Assembly (NCBI GenBank): GCA_008729055.1
Contig: SDUX01000168.1
Span: 62,001 to 126,000 of the forward strand
DNA from: Pyropia haitanensis
Taxonomy: Eukaryota; Rhodophyta; Bangiophyceae; Bangiales; Bangiaceae
DNA length: 64,000 nt
Direction: 5' to 3'
Shown: positions 57,556 through 64,000 of the stretch, piece after piece
Position numbering within the stretch: the first letter of the stretch is position 1
Layout: every line of letters begins with the position of its first letter
Notes under the pieces: generated by a model
Seen by the model: only the letters and a program-made list of their open reading frames with translations
The model's database searches: none
What the model was told of the DNA's origin: nothing
Program-made: the position numbers and the translations under genes

Positions 57556-58631
57556 CCTGCATGGTAACCGCCCCACGGTGCCAGGTCACCTAGCGTGGTG
57601 GTCTTGTACCTGGCCGACTGGCGCCCACGACGAGCGTCGTTGCGTGTGCGCTGCCGGTCCTTTCTCCCCGCCCACCCCCTCTTTACCTTCACGGCTTGGT
57701 GTGCGCAGCCACGGCCGAGGTCAGAGTCACGATCCTCTGGTGAGCTCTCTGGTGGAAACGTCGTCGAGGTACTGCGGCGGCGGCGGTGGGCGTGGCCCAA
57801 CGGGCGGGCCCCCTGCTGAAGGCGCGTGCCGTGGCAGCACCGGCCTGCGGCGCGGTCGCCACTCAGCCGCCGCTCCGGTTGCCCCGCCGCTGCTGCACGC
57901 CTGCCGTGCGGCGACTCTGGGGGCACCCCCCCGTGCGGGGCCTGGCGGAGGGCGGGTGGCGGGTGCGGGCGGGAAGGGCAAAGCCGCCCCTGGCGTTCGT
58001 TGGCGGCGGCGAGGGAAAGGGCCCCCCTGGAGGTCTCCCCCGACGGCAAGCCCGGACCGCCAGCGTTTCCTTTTTAGGCGCCCCACGGCGGCTGCGGCGG
58101 GGGTACCTGGTTGGCGTGACAGGCGTGCCGGACAAGACCCGCAAGGGGGAGCTCTCCATCACTTTTCCGGCACCGACGCGGGCGGCGGTGCGTGCCGAGC
58201 GCCGGCCCTCACTGGGTTGACCGTCCCCTCTATCCCCTCCGCCCTGTTCCGCTGTGATCCTACCGCCGCCGCCTATCCATCCGCTTCCACTGCCTCCCAT
58301 CCAGCGGTTCCTGTCGCCGTTACCTGCCTGGCCGCCCCTCTCTTGAGGCACGCTCAGCGTCCGCCGCTGGGATTCCTGATATCATTGGCGAGGGGGGTCT
58401 TCGAGTCTTGTACCAGGAGTCATGGCGTTTGCCTTCTTGGCAGGTGCTCACTCTCCCTTTGCGTCAACTGGCATTTCTACCACGACGACGGGGCGATGGG
58501 GCTGCTTTGGTGGCCAATCCCGTCGCAGTGCGTCACTCCCTACGCGGTCCCTGCGCGTCGCTGCTAATGTGCGTCCATGCGTGACGGGGTACAAGCACAA
58601 AGGGAGCATTCGTCGCCTACTGCTGCCGACC
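57556..58631. other. GC-rich leader upstream of the NTPase gene
   Basis: Frames of 100-330 codons are open here on both strands, but their Gly/Ala/Pro/Arg content looks compositional. One frame (from ATG 58422) is in phase with the coiled-coil gene and could extend it N-terminally by 70 codons. No domain was seen. Confidence 0.4.
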
Positions 58632-61172
58632 ATGGGGCGGGAGCCGCCCGGTGCTAATGGTGGCGGCGGGGACGACCTGACGGTGACGGGCGCTGCAGTT
58701 CCAGACAGGCACATGGAGCAGGACCCCTACGAGACGCTGTTGGAGACGAACAAGAAGATCGCAGATCTTGAGAACGAGCTCCGCCGCCTCCGATCACTGA
58801 AGCGCGACAAAGGAGCCGGGCTGTCCTTGGCCGGCCGTTCGGACAAGGAATTAGACATCCTCATGTTCCAGGCGAAGGAGCTGTCGGCCGATATCCAGGA
58901 AGCGATCCAGGAAACGAAGGAGGAGCTGGCGGAGCTGAAGAGCACAAGGGACAACCTGATCCAGCTGTTGATGGCAACCCGGCCGATGCAGATGCTGTTG
59001 CGGGAATCCGGGCAGTTCCTGAAGCAGTCCAAGGAGCGGTCGCTGACATTGACGCTCGAGACCAAGCCGCTATATGACCCAGCTGGGTCCGGGACGCCCA
59101 TCAACCGCGACTTGCTTGTCGCTAGCGCATGGCACTACTTTGTGGTGGGAAAGGCGTTGGCGGCGCCCGGCGAGGTGGACCAGGACAAGACTAATGCTGT
59201 GGAGAAGCAGACGCAACGGACTGCGGACGCCGTCGCCTGAAAGGTCGACCCTCGACGAAACGTATGTCACATTGGCCTGATTGGGGGGAGCAGCGGCATG
59301 GGAAAGACTCACTTGGGTCTTGACGTCTGGTACTACCGTGACAAGCTGGACCAGCCTCGCTTTGCAAAGGCGGCGGCGGATGCTGGTGTCCGTAAGGCGG
59401 ATTGGGCGGACGTCTGCTCCGTTGCCCGGGGCATGCGGGTGTGCTGCATCAACTTCAACGGCGGTACTCCCTGGAGCGCAGAGGACGTGGCGTTCGTGAA
59501 GCTAAGCCCCTGGTACAAGACGACGTATCCGGATGACGGCGTCGAGCTGGAGCCGGGCGCCGAAGTTGTCCCTGACGCGCTCTTGTTGCCGGTGTACCTC
59601 CGTGTGTTGTGGGGATTGATGCCCCAAGGCGACATGTCGTACGACTCGTTTTCCCAGATGGCGCTGGCGTGGCTGGAAGTCGGCCGTATCACGGCCAGGG
59701 GCATTATTGCAGAGGCGAGGGCGGCGCTCTCGGCGCATCGTCATGCGGTCATTGTTGACGAGCTCACCCTTGCCACGATGCAGGCTGGTGACCGACGGCT
59801 GTCCGAGCTCTACCGCCACGTCATCTGCACGTTTACGGGGTTGAAGGCAAGTGTGCTCTTCCTGTCGCTGTCCTTCCTGTTTGTTCGTGCCGAGGTCGAC
59901 GCTGAGTCATCTGAGGTGTCTATGCCGCACGGCGGGCCACCGCCGGGGACCGTCGTGTTGCGCACCCCTGGTGGTGGCGGGGATGGCTCCCCGTGGAATC
60001 TGGAGGTGGTCGGCCAGCTGACGCCGAGGGGCGTCCCGGAGATCAAGGAGAACCTGCTGCAGGTTGCATCCGAGCGGACCGTCTACTCGCCGCGGTCGGT
60101 CGGTGGCTCCAACTACGTAGCAGCAGAAGATGTTGCCGAGGCTTTGGCCAACCTCAGCGGGGGCCACATGCGCTCGTATGCGTTTCTGCGGGACGAGCTG
60201 AACTGGTGCCGGGCGGACGTCACGCTGTGAAGCGTGGTGAAGGGCGCCTTCGAGGCCACCGGCATGACAAGATCCATCAACAACCTGATGAAGTTTTTGG
60301 TCTTCTTTCCTGGTCTTCTCGTGGCCGGGTTTCTGCCATGCACTGTCCGAGGGGCGGCGGGACTGCCGATTGACGGAGACGGTGCTCCTCCTGTGGGCTT
60401 CTCCATGACTTTTGACGATGCCATCTCGCGCAACCTGCTGTGCGGCAGCCCCGACACGGGCGGGGTGTACAAGGACCCATCCCTGCCGCCCACGATGATC
60501 CTGGCGCTGACAACAGAGTGGGAGGACGCCCTTTGGCAGATCAAGAAGGAGGCAATAGGCTACCAGGTGAGCCCCGTGGTGCGGAACATCTTGCGCTCGT
60601 GCTCCCGAATGTTGTCAGCTGCTGACGTAGCCGTCCCTGGCCGTGGCTGGGAGGTGACTTGCTATTGGGCGGAGGTTATGATGAGCCACGTGCGGCACGG
60701 TGCGGAGCGGTTTCTGATGGGTACGCCTGGGGTGAGCGGGGTCCAGGACTTCTCCCGCGTGTCGCTGAAGGACCTATACAAGGGTGTAGACAACCTGGAG
60801 AAGCAGCCGGTCCGTCATCCTTTGCTCTCTGACGTCCTGGTCGACGCGACCCGGCCATTGACCCTGGAGGACGAGATCCCAAAGCTGATTACGAGGTACC
60901 GCGACGTGAACGACGTGCTGAAGCTGTCTCCAGACGTGCTGCTGTCGCGGGCGTTCATGATGGTCAACGCCCACCTGTCATTTGATGTGATCCGGTTCCT
61001 GCCGGTAGTGGACGATCCCCGACCGCATGCGGAGTCGTCCAAGAGGACCAACGGCATGATTGCCGTCTGCATCTCCTGCAAGTCAACCACCGACTCGGCC
61101 CTCTCGGTGCCCCTCGAGCTTGTGAAGAAAGGGGACCTATTTGTGGGGATTGGCTATTGGCCGTCCCGTTGA
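58632..61172 (+). pseudogene. Coiled-coil, P-loop NTPase and nuclease-like protein (Crinkler/RHS-like), two in-frame TGAs
   Basis: I chose the ATG at 58632 (GACCATGGG). The segments 58632-59237, 59241-60227 and 60231-61172 are in one frame, separated only by TGA codons at 59238 (codon 203) and 60228 (codon 533). The first segment has a coiled coil (about 58720-58975, IADLENELRRLRSLKR). The second has a Walker A motif GGSSGMGKT at 59283-59309 and a Walker B HAVIVDEL at about 59742-59765. The third may hold a restriction-endonuclease-like fold (RGWEVTCYWAEVMM near 60640; IAVCISCK near 61060). This order of P-loop NTPase then nuclease fits the Crinkler/RHS class of eukaryotic proteins, which include secreted effectors and transposon-linked proteins. 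That assignment is by motif layout only, and no signal peptide is visible. The two stops suggest a decaying copy. Confidence 0.55.
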
Positions 61173-61301
61173 TTGAGTGTCAGTCGTTTGCGTGGGCCTC
61201 TGTGTGCGCCCTGCGTAGGGGTGAGGGGAGTCTCTCTTGGCTGTATCTACCCTTGTGGTTGTGAGGGCTGAGGGCGAGAGAAAAGAACCAACACACCTTT
61301 C

Positions 61302-62174
61302 TCCCATGCGCGCTACCTCAGCATCCAAGACCGCTGTCTGCCGGCGCGGGGCTTCTTTCCCCCCGCCCTGCACAACGCGCCCATCAACTTTAAGGAGCTT
61401 ATGGCGGTGCGCCTGACGGTCGAGGCCTTCCCGGCGGCGGTGCGCTCGGGCGGCCGTATCCACGTGCGCTGCGACAACCTGGTCGTGGTCCATGTCCTCC
61501 GCAACCTCACGACGCGCAGCCCCGCCCTGATGGCGGAGCTGCGACGCTTGGTGGCGTTGCTGGCGCGTCTCAACTGCCGGCTCACGGCCTTGTGGCTGCC
61601 TACGGCAGCCAATGTGTAGGCGGATCGGCTTTCCCGAGACAAGGACAGCACCGACTGGCGGCTGAACCGCGCCATTCTCCTCCAAATGGATGCGGCATGG
61701 GGGCCGTGTACGATCGACCGGCTTGCTACGGCCGGGAACGCGCAGCTGCGGCGGTTCAATTCCCTCCTCCACCACCCGGGGACCAAGGCCGTGAACGGGT
61801 GGCTGCAAGACTGGGGGGGCCGGGAGGTCAACTACATCGAACCCCCGTTCTCCCAGGCCGGGCTTGTGATCCCCAAGATTGTCCAAGAGCGCGCCACGGT
61901 GGTCGTCGTCCTGCCGGCATGGCCGGCCCAGACGTGGTGGGCAGAGACCCTGCACCGCGCCAATGCGGCGGTTTACCTGACGACGTCCGCGGCACTTTAC
62001 ACGCACGGCTCCTACGCCGCTCCCGCCCGCCCCCCACTCTGGCGGACGGTCGCCCTGTTTTTCGTGGCGGGAGGCCGACCGTGGCAGCGCTGGCGTGGCG
62101 GGCTTACGCCCACACCTCAGCCGTGGCGGGATTTGCGGGTGTTGACGGCGCCGAGGAGGCGGCGACGATGCTGA
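61302..62174 (+). pseudogene. DIRS-like RNase H and downstream Pol region, one in-frame TAG
   Basis: The frame enters in the RNase H domain (INFKELMAVRLTVEAF near 61381; RCDNLVVVHVLRNL near 61469). It reaches the typical NV-x-ADRLSR motif, where the x position is TAG at 61617-61619; Trp is usual there in this family. It continues with DRLATAGNAQLRRFNSLLHH and NYIEPPFSQAGLVIPKI ... AWPAQTWW, the conserved block that follows RNase H in DIRS-like elements. It stops at 62172-62174, overlapping the recombinase ATG. The RT domain upstream is missing. Confidence 0.75.
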
Positions 62175-63157
62175 GCCGCTCTGTCGCTGACCGCACCGCG
62201 GACAACTACCAGCGGACGTGGCAGCGCTTTACGGCCTTTTGCACTGCGGCGCAACGCGACCCCTTGCCCGCGGCGCCGGCCACCGTGGCCTGCTACGTCG
62301 GCACCCTCCTCCGCCGGGGCACCATCGCGCCGTCCAGCCTCGGCAACTACCTCACGCCGATCAACACACGTCACGCCGCGGCCGGACTGGAACGGTCGGA
62401 CGTGGGCCGCCTCATGCAGCCGATCCGCATCGGCTACGCCCGGTTGACGGCCGAGGCCGACGGCGCCCTCCCGCCTACCCGGCGGCCCCTGCCCGCCCCC
62501 GTCATGTGGCGGGTGGTCGAGCTGGCGCTCGCCATTCCCGACTTAGCTTGGCGGGTGCGCTTCGCGGCGCTCGTCGCGGCCTTCGTCGTCGCCCGCCGCA
62601 CGGTCGAGGTTCTCGAGCTCGAGCTGTGCGACGTCTCCATCCGCCCCGACGGCGGCATCCACATCGAGGTGCGCTTTTACGAAGGCGCGGAGCGCCGTTT
62701 CTGTCTGGAGCGGCTCGTCTACGACGTTCCTCCAACCCCGGACCCCCGCCCTGACCTCCCCCTACGCGTCTTCCGCCGCCTGCTGCTGGACTTGTCGGTA
62801 CAGCGCGCCCCCCCGATGCGCTTGCTCTTTGCGCCGCCCGGCTACACCCGGGCGCCCACGCTCGACGACATCAACCTGTGACTGAAGGAGGCTTTGCGGC
62901 GGCTGCACGTGTCGCCGCCGCCCGGGGTGGTGTGGTGTGCCTACTCTACCCGCGGCGGTGGCGCCACCGCCCTGCACGCGTGTGGGATGTCGCCTCCTGC
63001 CGTGGCCCATCTCTTGGGCCACAAGGACAACAACCCCAAGACGGCCTTGGCCCACTATATTGACCTGTTGGCTCCTCGCACGGACGAGGCCTGGCGCATT
63101 TTCGGACGCTACCTGCCGGCGGGAAGGCTACTGGGGTCGCCGCCGCCGCCATCGTAG
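62168..63157 (+). pseudogene. Tyrosine recombinase of the DIRS-like element, one in-frame TGA
   Basis: Starts at ATG 62168 inside ATGCTGA, so the start overlaps the stop of the upstream frame. The N-terminal SAM-like domain reads RTADNYQRTWQRFTAFC. Catalytic positions: first Arg in VVARRTVEVLEL (about 62590-62600), the second box YSTRGGGATAL at 62942 (Arg at 62951-62953, with Tyr where His is usual), His in LLGHKD at 63020, and nucleophile Tyr in AHYIDL at 63056-63058. A TGA at 62879-62881 (codon 238) interrupts DINL-x-LKEAL, where Trp is common in the family. The enzyme would integrate circular cDNA without a target duplication. This copy is probably inactive. Confidence 0.78.
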
Positions 63158-63173
63158 CCCGTTCTCCATCCTG

Positions 63174-63204
63174 TGGCAACCCCATCGTGTGGAGCGGAGT
63201 TATG
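63174..63204 (+). repeat. 31-bp direct repeat, first copy
   Basis: Starts TGGCAACCCCATCGTGTGGA and matches 63570-63600 exactly. It lies 16 bp after the recombinase stop, where DIRS/PAT-type split direct repeats would be expected. Confidence 0.7.
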
Positions 63205-63569
63205 TTTGTGTGTTTGGCGGGTAACGCAGCGGTTTGCTTTTGAATGGGGTCGCGCGGCCCGAGCGGTTGGGTGGGCGTGGCCCGGGCGCCCTTGCGGGGG
63301 CCCGGGTAGTGGCTGGGGCGCGCTATTTGAGCGCCAACGACCGGCGGCGGGGGCTCACGCCACCGGCCGCCAACGGCCAGTCGCCCTCGCGCTGCCTCTC
63401 TCCCTCCCTGCTTCTCTATTTGCTTGTTGTTATTGTTGTTGACTACGGCCTCCGACTCCGCACGAGCGTGCCAGTCTCCCTTTTTTTGCTTGGCGGGACG
63501 ACCGGGCCTCCGAGGGATGGCCGGTTCCTCCCACCCTCGTTGCTTGTGTACACTACTAAACATCGTCAA

Positions 63570-63600
63570 TGGCAACCCCATCGTGTGGAGCGGAGTTATG
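63570..63600 (+). repeat. 31-bp direct repeat, second copy
   Basis: Identical to 63174-63204. It may mark the right end of the DIRS-like element. A short frame follows (MAFNLSLTHTLVRRQR..., ending at 63762) that I do not recognise. Confidence 0.65.
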
Positions 63601-64000
63601 GCCTTCAACTTGTCCCTTACCCATACGCTGGTGCGGCGGCAGCGACTGCGGCGGCTGGCAGTGTCCCACGAGCAGCCGTGGCGGGACCCGCTGACGCCCG
63701 CGGTGGTGGCGGGGAGTGACACCCTGTGGGGGCTGGCTGCCCATTTCCTTCGGGGATTTTGAATCTTTCCAGGCGCCCTCCAGGCGCTCGTGGAGCGGCC
63801 GCCCCGGCCGCGGCGGGGCAGCCCGTGCGGCTGACGCTGTGTGCCACGGTCGGGGGGGGGGAGGGGGGGGGGGCGGCGGCGGTGGGCGGGAGGGGGGCAG
63901 CGTTGGGGTGGGGGGGGGGGACATTCAGTGGTGGGTGGAGCGCGCCGCGAGTACGCGGGTGCGGGACGTTCCGGCGGCGGTAGCGGCGGCAGCGGCGGCG
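63601..64000. other. GC-rich end of window, no gene supported
   Basis: Starts with an unrecognised 54-codon frame (to 63762) and then becomes G-run-rich (63850-63950). The window ends in CGG triplets. Confidence 0.4.

Larger units (their letters stand above)
61302..63600 (+). mobile_element. 5'-truncated DIRS-like retroelement (tyrosine-recombinase type)
   Basis: Contains RNase H and the following conserved region of DIRS-like Pol, a tyrosine recombinase frame overlapping it, and short direct repeats downstream. The reverse transcriptase that should lie upstream is absent: the sequence before about 61300 belongs to the end of the NTPase gene and a 130-bp spacer. The element is therefore 5'-truncated or deleted. 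Two in-frame stops add to the decay. Confidence 0.72.

Overview
This window looks like nuclear DNA of a GC-rich eukaryote. The retroelement types (chromodomain Ty3/gypsy, DIRS-like tyrosine-recombinase element), a Mutator-like transposase and an NTPase plus nuclease gene of the Crinkler/RHS kind are all eukaryotic, and no bacterial operon, rRNA, tRNA or CRISPR array was seen. Very high GC, intron-poor reading frames and many simple-sequence arrays would fit a GC-rich alga or other protist (for example a bangiophyte red alga), but the species is inference.

Positions 1-34204 are almost gene-free. A block that begins at or before base 1 and ends at 10951 recurs in direct orientation at 22544-34204. 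Each copy holds a higher-order ~332-bp GC-rich array, a long array of 60-bp units broken by T16-17 tracts, a GC-rich spacer, and a palindromic element with 243-bp inverted arms. The second copy contains a 25-base run of N and about 3 kb of indel-ridden sequence. Between the copies lie a ~725-bp satellite with CCG microsatellites (10440-14470), a 219-bp array (15049-16190) and GC-rich low-complexity DNA with minor repeats. Long frames open on several frames of both strands here reflect composition, not genes.

Positions 34205-63600 are a nest of transposons. A Mutator-like element (about 34681-39790) carries a DDE transposase split by one in-frame TAG. Next is an unusual transposase gene (40317-45322 continued at 54046-55656) with a zinc-binding module, DDE residues, and a complete DEDDy 3'-5' exonuclease domain placed between the second D and the E. 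A full 8718-bp Ty3/gypsy chromovirus (45323-54040) is inserted in that gene with 521-bp LTRs differing at one noticed position and a GGCTT target duplication. Its gag and pol frames overlap at a GGGAAAC heptamer followed by a possible pseudoknot. After a gene-poor interval come a coiled-coil/P-loop NTPase/nuclease-like gene with two in-frame TGAs (58632-61172) and a 5'-truncated DIRS-like element (RNase H, tyrosine recombinase, short direct repeats; about 61302-63600).

Six in-frame stops interrupt otherwise continuous frames. Either most elements are decaying by nonsense mutation, or some stops are read through. No ordinary host housekeeping gene could be supported.
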